DNA from: Artocarpus heterophyllus
Taxonomy: Eukaryota; Streptophyta; Magnoliopsida; Rosales; Moraceae
Reading direction: 5' to 3'
Assembly: GCA_025403435.1 (NCBI GenBank)
Contig: CM046354.1
Span: forward strand, 37,488,459 to 37,552,458
DNA: 64,000 bases
Part shown: positions 23,001 through 33,591 of the stretch, one piece after another
Layout: each line of letters begins with the position of its first letter
Position numbering within the stretch: position 1 is the first letter of the stretch
The notes under the pieces: model-generated
Told to the model about the DNA's origin: nothing
Databases searched by the model: none
What the model saw: the letters and a program-made list of their open reading frames with translations, nothing else
Program-made: the position numbers and the translations under genes

Positions 23001-23112
23001 TGCAAGTTCAGAATCTTCTTCAACTCAGTTTATTTCTTCATTAGAAAGTACAAGCATGTTCACATCCTCTGTGATGTCCAGTTTCGATAGCCGTGATTAC
23101 CACCAGTGGTGA
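17059..23112 (+). CDS. Receptor-like cytoplasmic kinase with N-terminal USP-like domain
   Basis: Nine exons join without a phase error: 17059-17221, 17401-17543, 18932-19020, 19312-19586, 19889-20398, 20525-20673, 21509-21724, 21811-21960, 22795-23112. All introns are GT-AG, and the CDS of 2,013 nt encodes 670 residues. Residues 1-225 resemble the USP/adenine-nucleotide-hydrolase-like N-terminus of the plant family often labelled inactive protein kinase SELMODRAFT_444075-like. The kinase domain starts near residue 295 ([13 protein letters not shown]). It has a Gly loop EGGFGSV (315-321), the ATP-binding Lys in IAVK (335), HRD (426-428), DFG (446-448) and APE (471-473). All core catalytic residues are present, so I would not call it inactive, although the catalytic loop is HRDIRPNN, with Arg where most kinases have Lys. 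There is no signal peptide or membrane segment, so it is probably cytoplasmic. The C-terminus (570-670) is acidic, then Ser-rich. Substrate and pathway cannot be read from sequence. Confidence 0.85.
17544..18931 (+). other. Intron 2 of the kinase gene
   Basis: A 1,388-bp AT-rich intron with donor GTTAGG and acceptor TTTAG. I see no transposon ends or conserved gene in it. Confidence 0.7.
20674..21508 (+). other. Intron 6 of the kinase gene with a MITE-like inverted repeat
   Basis: An 835-bp intron between the HRD exon and the DFG exon. From about 20806 it carries TTAGGGCTATGTTTGG, a typical start of small plant DNA transposons, and then an inverted repeat ATTGTATTAT ... ATAATACAAT (20827-20884). 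Related TAATACAATACA strings recur near 21200 and TATACAATACAATG near 21280. I cannot close the element with a matching right terminus. Confidence 0.4.
21961..22794 (+). other. Intron 8 of the kinase gene
   Basis: An 834-bp AT-rich intron with donor GTAAAT and acceptor TTGCAG, and an A-run near 22474-22489. Nothing else recognisable. Confidence 0.65.
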
Positions 23113-23307
23113 TTATCACCACAAGTTTCTGCTCGAGAAATAGTTAGAGCATTCCCGGTATTAATCACCACAATTAAATGTGATGCTCATGCTATAAGAC
23201 ACTTTTCTATCAATTTGTGCTATAAGACCAAAAAAGGGTGCTGTTGTGGTATTACATGTATTTTAGCCGTATTAGAAAATCATGTTATTTTAACCAATTT
23301 ATAATTG

Positions 23308-23826
23308 TTCAAGTTAAAAATTTACAACGCATGATGTAAAATTAATTTCAGTTATAGATCATACCATTAAAAAGTTAATCCAACGGTTAAAATGATAAGA
23401 CATACCAATGGGGCCAAAATGAATTTTGTAAATGTCCTCATTTTAGTTTCCCACTATTTATTCTAATAACTCCTGAAGAATGAATATTATCTCAATTTGG
23501 CCCTTGAAATTTAGTTTTAAATATCTAACCGCCATGTGGTTTTATAAATGTACAGTACTTTTGGTCTCTCTATTATATAAATGTCTATTTTGGGACAAAA
23601 TATAGCATATATATCGCTCGTAAAGGTTTTAAAATAGAAAATAGTTCTAAAAAAAGGAGCTCGCATTTTGGTCTTACTAGTAAATCTTATTATTTAATTG
23701 ATCCGTAACTATCCATGTTAAATATCTACAGGCATGACTAAAAACTAATTTCTCTTATAGATCAAATCATTAAAAAATTAGTTCAACAGTTAAAATAATA
23801 GGACATACTAATAGGGTCAAAATATA
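23308..23826 (+). repeat. Diverged direct repeat pair
   Basis: Copies at about 23308-23420 and 23717-23826 share the order TTATAGATCA, then CATTAAAAA, then TTAAAATRATARGACATAC, then AATRGGGYCAAAAT, with many substitutions. Probably two old copies of a small repeat. Confidence 0.5.
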
Positions 23827-24950
23827 TGTCCTACATACGTATTGCCTTAAAAAATAAGCATACCTATAAAAACCTATATAAAAAGGAAAAAAGAAAACCA
23901 AACCCGGGTTGGGTGGCACCATCTGAATTAATTTTATTTTGGATTTATTATATATATATATATATATTATTATATATTATCATCTTGTCTCCTTTACAAG
24001 GCATTTTCATGCTACATTTTGTCCAAAAAATACACTTTTAAATCAAATGGAAAAAACTGTATATAAACTAAATGTCAATGGATGTTGTATGTAACCCTTT
24101 CATTTTTTTTCATGATTTATCTTTCTATTTTAAGCATTTTGCTAATGTTAGAAACTACGATAGTTTCGTACATATAAAAAAAAAAAAAAAAAATAACTTG
24201 CTTTAGTTTTTATTCCTCGCACAATTTGTGGAAAAAAATGGAAAATAATAAGACCAAGTTCTTTCTGATTTATTTAAGGAAAATTTCTGAAAAAAAAATT
24301 AAAAACATTTATTACAACATAAAATTCAAAAAAAAAAAAATCAAAATCTCTTTCAAACGCCTTCCACCTCCAATATGGTTCTTCGGCCTGATTTTATATC
24401 TAATCTTTTCTTGTTATCAATTTTTGTCGGCCCTAAAATCTTTTAAATCTGACCCTTAAAGGCTATAGATCAAAAGCACACAAGGATGCTAGAGCAAAAC
24501 AGGAAACCACGAGTAGATCAAGATCCGATTGGATGAAACCAATAGTCATTGTAGATCGAGATCCGAGTGGACAAACTCAAAATTGGACCATAGCTTGGCC
24601 CTCTCCATGATCCTTCAAAGTGTGAGATGAAAAGGAGAAAAAGAAATAAAATAAAATAAAAAAGATCCAAGCGTTTAGAGGAGGAAAAAAAATGAAGAAA
24701 AGAAAGAGAGGAAGCATTTTATTGTATTTTGTTTTCGGAGAGTTTTCATAAATACATTTTTGAAGGTGTACTTTTTATAAATATCATATGTATTTATTTG
24801 TAGCATAACTTAACATATAATATAAATAATAGTATGACATAACATTTTTAACTGTGACATTAATAAACATAATTTTTAAAAATATGACATAACATGTACT
24901 TTTCTCTTTTATTTTCTTCATATAGAGTAATTGTCTTTTTTTAGTTGTTT

Positions 24951-25311
24951 ATAGTATAATAAAGCATACTTTTGATATGATTTGGTGCTTAGAGACACAA
25001 GCCATGGCTTTTTGTATTGGACTCTTTATATATATGTGTGACAAAATAAAGTTGGGTTGATTTATACCACTAAAATATAATTCTAAAAAATGTCGAACCA
25101 TATCATTACATCATAATTTTAAATATCAAATAGTATAATAAAGCATACTTTTGATATGATTTGGTGCTTAGACACACAAACCAGTATTGGCTTTTTATTA
25201 GACTCTTTATATATATGTATGACAAAATAAAGTTGGTTGATTTATACCATTAAAAAATAATTCTTAAAAATGTCAAACCATATCATTACATTATAATTTT
25301 AAATATCAAAT
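24951..25311 (+). repeat. Tandem duplication of about 180 bp
   Basis: Unit 1 begins at 24951 and unit 2 at 25130, both with ATAGTATAATAAAGCATAC. Both units end AATTTTAAATATCAAATA. The copies differ by a few substitutions and small indels, so the duplication is moderately recent. Confidence 0.8.
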
Positions 25312-25978
25312 ATACGCTCAAAGTATTTGGTTGGTATCTTTCATAGTTACCGGTCCGTACCCTGCATCTACCATAGTTATCAGATAATATCCAACATTTA
25401 CCATGATTACTAACTGTATCCGTCATAGTTACCAGCAGAAATCTGACATCTATTATAGTTTTCAGCTGGCATCTATCAGAAACCATCATTTCCAACCGCT
25501 GCAGCCATCAAAAACTTAAAAAGAAAATTACAAAAAAGAGAAACAAAATCCATCAAAACTCCACCCAAGTTATAAACATAAATTATAAAAATTCAAACAC
25601 AACACAAATCAAGAAAATCTAAAGAAATTTCAGAACTCAACAAAAAAGATCATAAATTTCCACTATGCCGAAGAGATCGTCCACACAAAGAGATCTGACT
25701 TTTCTTCATTCTGGTGTCAATAAGGCATTGGGCTTGCCAACTCACCAATGATGTTTCATGATTTTTGTTGCCGCGTCTTGGATCTCATGGTGAAGAAGCT
25801 TAGATCAACGAAAAAATGGCAAAGAAATTTGACAGAAACCATAGAGCTACGAACTCCTTCATTGGGGAGTGCAAAGGCCTTAGCAATGGTGTCTGGGCCG
25901 GAGCAACAAGGTGGTGTCTCGGGGTAGTGGCATTTAGGTGCAAATAGATGTCGTTTGGGAGGCAATGTTGTAGATTGG

Positions 25979-27990
25979 TGTTGGAAAAATAGTACGCAGT
26001 GGAATTTTATAAATTTTATATCAGAGTATTTTTCAAAACACAAGTTTGACATGCTATATGCATAAATTAACCAGATCTTACTAACCTTTATATGCCGAAA
26101 AGCTCCTGTAATCAGTGAAGAGAAGTAACGTTCTAGAAGAGCCTCAGCCAACTGGTCTTCTTTGCTATTCTCTATCCACGATCGGAGTGAGTGTGGGCTC
26201 ACACGTACAGCTCTTCCACTAGGTGACTATCCTTCCAAATAATTGAGAGAACCCAAAGCAAGTGTTCGTGATTTGTGAACAAGAGCTCTCAAAGAGTTTT
26301 CAGATTCTCATTGGCAGAGTATCACTCTTAATCTCTCAATTAATCTAAGTAACTCTTAAGACGTACTCCCTATTTATAGAGGTTGGGTCTAGGGTCAATC
26401 CTTATTAGATTAGGTCTCAAAAATTCGAATTAGAATCAAATTTGAATCAATATCTGATAAAATCCACTTAAAAATGCGTGATCTTATCCTTCACTCATCG
26501 GCAGGCTGATCAGGATAATTGGCAGGCCAAACACCAAGATCGGCAGGCCGAACTACCGAAAAAATATCTCAGTGAATCTTTTATTTTCCACCCGAGATTC
26601 TATAGGATAAAGGCTCAGTTTTAATTTAAATAACCCAATAGAAAAGTTATTTGATTAAAACAACTTTATCTAGATAATCTCTAAGAAAATAAATGAATTT
26701 CCAATAATTCTACAAGTTTATCTTGATCTAATTTATCCAAAATTAAATCAACCGATAAACAGACAAGAATTATCCGATCCCAATAATTCAACAAGTTTAT
26801 CTTGAATTAATTTTATCACAAAATTAATTCAACCAATAAACAGATATGAATTATTTGATTCTTCTAAATTTCAACCAATCTAATAAATCTGACGTAAGTC
26901 ACCAATTATTGGAAAAGCATACCGTATCATTACAGGATGTTGTGAGCTAGCAAAGGGGACCAGATGGACCTATATAGTTCAAGCTCCTGATAATTATGAA
27001 ACCCAATATCCCAGATATACATTTCATAATTATCAACTCCAATGCTACTCCACTAAAAGCTTAGAGGTGCACTCTACAAACTACATAGAATTACGAAGCC
27101 CGTATAGCTAAGTCTCTATGACATATCATAGTGTATCGTATTCCCATATGATTATCCACAATCAGCTTAAGGACAAGTTCTATCTTACCTTTTTGATTAT
27201 TTTTATCTCATATTCCATTATCTCACCTTAAAAAAACTTACTATCCAAAGACAGAATACCATTCGGTTACACCTATGTATCCAAATGGTTGAGCGCTCCA
27301 GTTTTTCAATTACAGGATAACGCATATAAGAGGATATCACTACTCCTAAAAAGGAGCTATATATTCCATATCTATGAATAACAGGTCTACGCTATCAAGA
27401 GTCATGCCTCCAACGTACCGGCATGCATACCACTATTAAGATGTGGGTTTCACCCTTTGGTACATCAAAAGACACAAGTCAAGACAACAGGTCTACTATT
27501 TATCTCAGGATTAAGATACAATATAAATGATTGTCTAAAGTGAATCGATTTACCGAGACAGAATTATTAATCTAAATCAATTTACTTTATGTCTCGATCC
27601 AACACATCGTCGCCTATGATAACGTGCCAATCTTTCTATTCATGGAGTCCACCTTCGATGGTCAAGATAAACCATTTCCCAATAAAGATATAGACAACAT
27701 AACAATCTTTACATGAATAAAGTGCCCAACTTTATTCCCTCGATTGCAGATCTTATGATTTAGACCGTCGCCTTAAGAATCGTGTCTTCTGCATAATCTA
27801 TCCATCATATGCTCAATTCTTAAGGTTTAGACCGATAGTCTCAGACTATTGTTTGCTTAACATACATTCAATAAATATGAACGTAAAGAGGACAAGTTTT
27901 GGTATATAAACAATAAATAAATTTTTTATTGATAAAAATATCTCCAAAAACTTATTACATTTTTACTCCTTAGGGCATACATGTCTAACA
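25979..27990 (-). repeat. 3' LTR of the first copia element
   Basis: Length 2,012 bp with TG...CA ends (plus-strand reading TGTTGGAAAAATAG to ATGTCTAACA). It carries a three-unit quasi-palindrome array at 26497-26556. Confidence 0.9.
26497..26556. repeat. Quasi-palindrome array in the left copia LTR
   Basis: Three units ATCGGCAGGCTGAT, ATTGGCAGGCCAAAC and ATCGGCAGGCCGAAC start their CGG/TGG at 26499, 26520 and 26541, an exact 21-bp period. The motif is the one found in the gypsy LTRs, although the two elements belong to different superfamilies and lie on opposite strands. Confidence 0.75.
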
Positions 27991-28001
27991 ATCTCCCACT
28001 T
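27991..28001 (-). promoter_or_regulatory. Polypurine tract of the first copia element
   Basis: On the minus strand AAGTGGGAGAT stands directly before the 3' LTR. Confidence 0.8.
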
Positions 28002-28028
28002 GCACTAATTGAGTAAATATGACAAATC

Positions 28029-31000
28029 TTACATCCCCATAGCTTCCACATGCCTCTCGAAGACTCTCCGAGTAAGTGTCTTCATAAATGGATTAGCTAA
28101 ATTTTCCTCTGACGTAATCTTGTACACCGTGACATGCCTGCCCTCAACGAGGTCCTTTATCACATGATACTTTCGATCAATATGATTACTCTTCTTGTGA
28201 AATCTTGGTTCCTTAGCATTAGCTACCGCCACACTGTTATCACAGTACAGTGATACCGCCTTATCCATACCAAGAACTACCTTAAGATCCCCAAGAAACT
28301 TGCGGAGCCACACTGCTTCTTTCGAAGCATCACTTGCTACCACATACTCGGCCTCTATCGTTGAATTTGAAGTGCAATCTTGCTTCACACTTCTCCAACT
28401 GATGGCACCACCACCTAGAGTAAATACAAAACCCAAAGTCGATTTCCTAGAATCCAAACAGGATTGAAAATCTGAGTCAGTATATCTTAGAGGAGTCAAG
28501 TCTTCACCCGAATATGCAAGCATATACCCACAAGTCCTTCTCAGGTACTTGAAAATATGCTTTACCGTAACTCAATGGTTCGGTCCTGGATCCGCCTGAA
28601 ATCGACTTACAATCCCGACCACATAACTAATATCCGATCGTGTGCAAAGCATGGCATACATGAGACTACCCATTGCCGAAGCATAAGGCACCTTCTCTAT
28701 GTATTCTCTTTCTTCATAAGACTTTGGAGAGTCTTTCTTAGAAAGAGTAATTCCAAACCTAGATGGTTGCCCACCTTTGTTGGAATCCTACATTTCGTGC
28801 CTCCTGAGAATTTTATTTATGTAGCCAGCCTAAGACAAAGCTATCATTTTGTTCTTCTTATCTTGAAAGATTTGGATATCGAGAACAAAATTAGCCTTAC
28901 CCAAGTCCTTCATGTCAAATTGCTTGGTCAACCATAACTTGACCGATGACAATGCCCCAACGTCATTGCCAATTAGCAGAATGTCATCTACATAGAGCAG
29001 TAGAAAAACCACCTTCTCATCTTTAATGTGTTTATAAATACATGGCTCATCCACATTTTGTGAGACCCTATAAGTCTTGATCACCTGATCAAATCTTATG
29101 TTCCAAGAACGGGAAGCCTGCTTAAGTCCATAAATTGACTTCAGCAACTTACAAACCTTACGCTCTTGACCCGTGACCTTAAACTCGTCTGGTTGTTCCA
29201 TATGAATGGACTCATCAAGATAGCCATTTAGAAAAGCCGTCTTGACATCCATCTGTCAAATCTTGTAGTCGAGAGCGGCAGCTATGGACAAGAGAATCCG
29301 AATGGACTTAAACATGGCTACAGGCAAAAAGGTTTCCTCATAATCGATTCCTTCCTTTTGCGTATAGCCCTTAGCTATCAGTCTAGCCTTAAAGGTTTCG
29401 ACCTTTCCATCTATCCTCTTTTCCTCTTGTAGATCCATTTACACCCTATGGGTTTTATCCCTTTGGGAAGATCCACAAGCTCCCAAACCTGATTAGTCTC
29501 CATAGACTTTATCTCAATGTTCATGGCCTTTATCCAGAGTTTTGAATCAACATCCTCCATAGCTTCTGTGTAAGTATTAGGATCCCTGTCATGTTCATCT
29601 GGTTCAGCCAAAAAGACCTCCCCATTGAACATATACCTCTTAGGTTGACTCTCAATCCTCCCACTACGCCATAGCCCCTCAGGTTGTTGTTCATGTTTGT
29701 TTGGTTTTTCTACACTAATCGGAACGGTTTCATTCGAAACCTCTGGAGTGATCAGATCACTCCTTAACTCCTCAAGCATCACTTTGCTTCAAGGTTTAAA
29801 GTCGTCCATGTTGCATTAGTTGAAACCACGACTTTATTTTCCTTTGGGTTATAAAAATAACCCCCTTTAGTCCCTTTTGGATATCCTACAAATACGCAAA
29901 CTTCTGAACATGCTTCCAACTTTTTCAGATCCTTAAACAGGTCATGCACTGGACATTTCCATATGCGAATATGGATTAAGGATATCTTCCTACCCATCCA
30001 CAACTCTTGAGGAGTTTCAGGGACCGATTTTGAAGGCACATTGTTCAAAAGATAACATGCGGTTTGTAGTGTATATCCCCAAAAGGATAAAGGTAATGAT
30101 GAATAACTCATCATAGACCTAATCATGTCTAATAAAGTCCTACGTCTTCTCTCCGCTATGCCATTCTGCTACAAAGTGCCCGACGCAGTCAAATGGGATA
30201 AAATCTTGTTCTCTAATAAGTGTCCCAAGAACTCTTCAGAAAGGTAATTCACACCTCGATCAGATCAAAGTGTCTTTATGGGTCTACCCAATTGCTTTTC
30301 CACTTTAGCTCGAAACTCCCTAAACTTGTCAAAACTTTCGCTTTTGTGGTGCATCAATTACACATACCCATATCTTGAGTAATCGTCAATAAAAGTGACG
30401 AAGTACTCATACCCTCCTCGTGCCCGGATCTTCAACGGTCCGCAAACATCACTATGCACGAGTTCTAGAACCCCTTCAGCCCTATTGCCCTTAGACCCGA
30501 ATGGTCTTTTGGTCATTTTACCCTCCAAACAAGATTCACATTGAGGTATAGATTCCACCTTTAAGTGACTTAAAGGTCCATCCCTTACCAACCTTTGAAT
30601 CCTATTCAGGTTAATATGACCAAGGCACAAATGCCAAAGATAAGTCTTATTAGAGTGAGAAGCTTTAAGTCTTTTAGAGTTATTATCATTCATCTCAGCA
30701 TTAAGCAATAAATCCATCTTAGGTTTGATAAGATATAGATTATTTTGCATCTATCCAGAATAGATAAAAGATTTATTTTACGAATCACCACTTTATTGTT
30801 AAAAGAAACCAAATAGGAGTCTTTAAATAAACAAGCTACAAAAATTAAATTCCTTTTAAATTTAGGAACATAAAAACAATCTTGCAAAAATAAATTGCTA
30901 TAATTATCAAAATAAAGATGGACGTCTCCCACTGCTTCTGCTAAGACCAAGGATCCATCGCCCATCCGAAGCATGAAGTCCTCATGTAGCAGACTTCTCG

Positions 31001-31313
31001 TTTCTTTGAACCCCTGTAGAGAAACACAAACATAATTAGTTGCACCAGAATCTATGACCCAAATGTCACTGGATTTCTCAACCAAACAAGTTTCTAAATA
31101 CAGAAGATCACACCTACCTCCTTTTGAAAGGAAGTCCTTGCAATGCTTCTTTATGTGCCCGACCTTCCCACAGAAGAAGCACTTAAGCTTCTTTGGGTTC
31201 TTCTTCTTCTTCTTCTTGCTCTTGGTGCTAGCAAGAATAGAAGACTTCCCATTCTTGGCCCGTTGCTTCTTTTCATTCCCAGAGTTAAGATTGGAACTAG
31301 AAGCAGCTACCAT
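28029..31313 (-). pseudogene. Copia pol remnant: protease, integrase, RT, RNase H
   Basis: Minus-strand order from the right: the gag zinc knuckle CFFCGKVGHIKKHC (near 31190-31150), the protease core WVIDSGATNYVC (near 31066), the pre-integrase domain HLCLGHINLNRIQRLV (near 30640), and integrase with VHSDVCGPLK and FIDDYSRYGYV (30485-30358). Reverse transcriptase follows, with [10 protein letters not shown] (29430), [11 protein letters not shown] (29390), MDVKTAFLNGYL (29252) and the YVDD box (near 29000). RNase H has YTDSDFQSCLDSRKSTLGF, AEYVVASDASKEAVWLR and the LYCDNSVAVANA block (28480-28190). The blocks lie in three different frames with stops between them (frame changes near 29420, 29780 and 30700), so no polyprotein can be made. 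Confidence 0.9.
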
Positions 31314-31822
31314 GTTGGCCTCTCCACCTACAGGAGTCTCCCTGATCAGCAGTTCAAACTCCTATAACTGTTTCATTAATTCTGTTAAGGTCATATCCCA
31401 TCTATTGCTTAAATTAAAAGTAGCTCTAAATGGAATAAATTCCTTTGATAAAGTCTCAAAGACCATAGTCATCTGAGTTTCAACATCGATGTTGGCTCCA
31501 TTGGTTTGAGCCTCAGCGAGGTAAACCATGACCGACATCATGTGGTCCTTTATAGATGTCCCCAGCCTCTGCTTACAGTTAAGAAGTTTTTGAAGCACCC
31601 CTTGCCACTTTGTTATGGCCTAGCCTCCAAATATATCCTCAAGATTATCCAAGATCTGCTCGCAGTCTCATAATCCTGATGTTGAGCCTGCAGCACGTTA
31701 TTCATGCTTGCCATAATATAGCAGCAGGCATGATCATTAGCATCTTTCCAACGATCATACGCTTGGAATTGCTCATTAGATGAGTCTCTCGTAGGCTCGG
31801 GAGGACAAGGGGTTGTCAGCAC
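31314..31822 (-). pseudogene. Copia gag remnant
   Basis: From 31822 the minus strand encodes a short gag N-terminus (YDRWKDANDHACCYIMASM). After a frame change near 31610 it continues as QRLGTSIKDHMMSVMVYLAEAQ and a Leu/Glu-rich tail leading to the basic KKKKKKNPKK stretch and the zinc knuckle of the next entry. This is the UBN2-type gag of copia elements, broken by a frameshift and a stop near 31362. Confidence 0.8.
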
Positions 31823-33578
31823 ATACTTTGGTTTCTCAAAGGAGATGACGATATCCAGGTTTCGTTTTCAATCATTATTATTCTCTCTAGTTAATAGGTT
31901 TTTGTCAAGTATCGATGATAAAGCATTTTTAGACATTTTTAATCCACAATAAAGAATTATATACCAAACATAAGCAAATATATCATAATAATTTAGTAAG
32001 ATAACACAATCATGTAAAAAATACAAATGTGTTTATGTGTCAAAACCTTATAATGATAATTCCCAACTCATAATTCAACAAGCTCCTAGGGGAGTCATGC
32101 CAAATTCAATTAGAAGCACGGATCCCCTCCTGATTAATATATGCCATCTAGGGCCCATGTGATCCAGCATATATTAATAATCGTTTCTTTGGCCATTAAT
32201 TCTATTAACAGAGCTCCTAGGGGAGGTTAATAATAAAATTAACGTGAGTGTATAACCATCGTTTTAATATTTTATCCATGATTTACAATCACCACCTAGA
32301 GGTGTGCAATCATAAATCATGCTAAAATACCTTATCCTCTTAGAGATCCAATCTGGTACATGATAGAAATCCCTTCCTAAGGGTCAAGACCACCATGTTC
32401 TACCCATGGACTAACGATGGAGGCCTTAGGTTCACTCTTCAAAAACCTTCTCCCACTCAATCTTATGAAATCAAGGTTTTATTTTAAGAACATGCATGAA
32501 TAATTTTAATATGAGCGGCACTCCCTATTCGATAGACATGTTATCAATATACATGGTAAATCATATTATAATGCAGACAAGCAAAGCTACAAGCAAAATA
32601 ATAAATAACCGTAATATTATGGTTTCACCCTAGAGAATAGAAAATAAAGATTACAACAGAATAATTGAAATATATTATTAATTCTTCATCCTTGAATCTC
32701 CAGGGTGCATCCTTCTTCATATAATGCCCATCTTCAAGTCTTCAATCTGGTTTGAATCGAATACTTTATATTTCTGGTCATATCCAAATTAATGTTTCTC
32801 AGAATTGTCCTAAAAATTAAATTAAAACTACATTGTAAACTGTACCTTTTTTGAAAAAATTTCCAGCTCTTGGCCGACAGGCCGATCTGTGTGATCGGCT
32901 TGTCGGTCAATCATGCTCCATCGGCTGCTGATCAGGAAGATCGACTTGCCGAACTAAAAGTTCAGCCTGCCGCTAGAGCCTTTGATTTCTGCTCTACTGA
33001 CGGCCTGTCGAACCTCACGTCCAACCTACCGATCTGCGACCATCGGCCTGCCGAACTATAAGGTTCGGCATGCCGACCGAGCAGAAATCTCTCATTCCAG
33101 AAAATACAATTTTTAATGCAATTCATCAATCTTATTTTCAACAATTCAAAAACATAAAATTAGAGACTCAGGAAATACCTGGGAGCGCCATCATCATTGT
33201 TCTAGATCCGCCTTCTAGATCCGTCTTTTCTGAATGATTATTTAATTACAAAATTCTTACAAATTTAAAAATCAATAATAATTCCTAGACAGAGATGATA
33301 GTCCGCCATCTAATTACATGAAAAACCTAGATACACAATCTAACCTCTAAGGAACCATAACTGGCATTAATTAATTAATGAATAAATAATGATTTAATCA
33401 ACTATAATTAATTAATGAACATTTACCACTAATCCATGACAACATATAAAATATATAGAAACCTAGAGTGCCAACTCTCTATAAAATTAAATTCAAGCAT
33501 AAGAGAGATTAAGATAAGATCACAAAATTTATGCATATAACATGATCATAAACTCGTAAATTTATATAAAAACCATGT
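31823..33578 (-). other. Long untranslated leader of the first copia element
   Basis: About 1.75 kb between the primer site and gag with no coding sequence visible. It contains the nine-unit quasi-palindrome array (32868-33082). Nearby, CTCCTAGGGGAG-like strings recur at 32090, 32125 and 32215, probable short inverted repeats. Confidence 0.6.
32868..33082. repeat. Nine-unit quasi-palindrome array in the copia leader
   Basis: Variants of GTTCGGC-NN-GCCGAAC occur with centres anchored near 32874, 32895, 32922, 32942, 32963, 33001, 33022, 33043 and 33065. Most spacings are 20-22 bp (exceptions 27 and 38). The two-base spacer is AG, CT, TT, TG or AT, so units occur in both orientations. Clear copies are ATCGGCCTGCCGAAC and GTTCGGCATGCCGACC. 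Confidence 0.7.
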
Positions 33579-33589
33579 CTCTGATACCA
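33579..33589 (-). promoter_or_regulatory. Primer-binding site of the first copia element
   Basis: Minus strand TGGTATCAGAG, two bases from the 5' LTR; complementary to initiator tRNA-Met. Confidence 0.88.
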
Positions 33590-33591
33590 AT

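Larger units (their letters stand above)
23113..25978. other. AT-rich intergenic DNA with local duplications
   Basis: No gene is supported. It holds two pairs of repeats described separately, a TA microsatellite near 23949-23966, A-runs near 24176-24192 and 24326-24340, and a segment around 24750-24910 related to one near 37255-37390. The last 300 bp (25680-25978) are of more even composition and may be a fragment of an older coding sequence, but no family is recognisable. Confidence 0.5.

Noticed and set aside
25756..26202. 148-codon open frame crossing the left copia LTR boundary
   Set aside because: It runs from flanking DNA into the LTR, and part of it recurs in the other LTR; the boundary is set by TG/CA ends and the target duplication.
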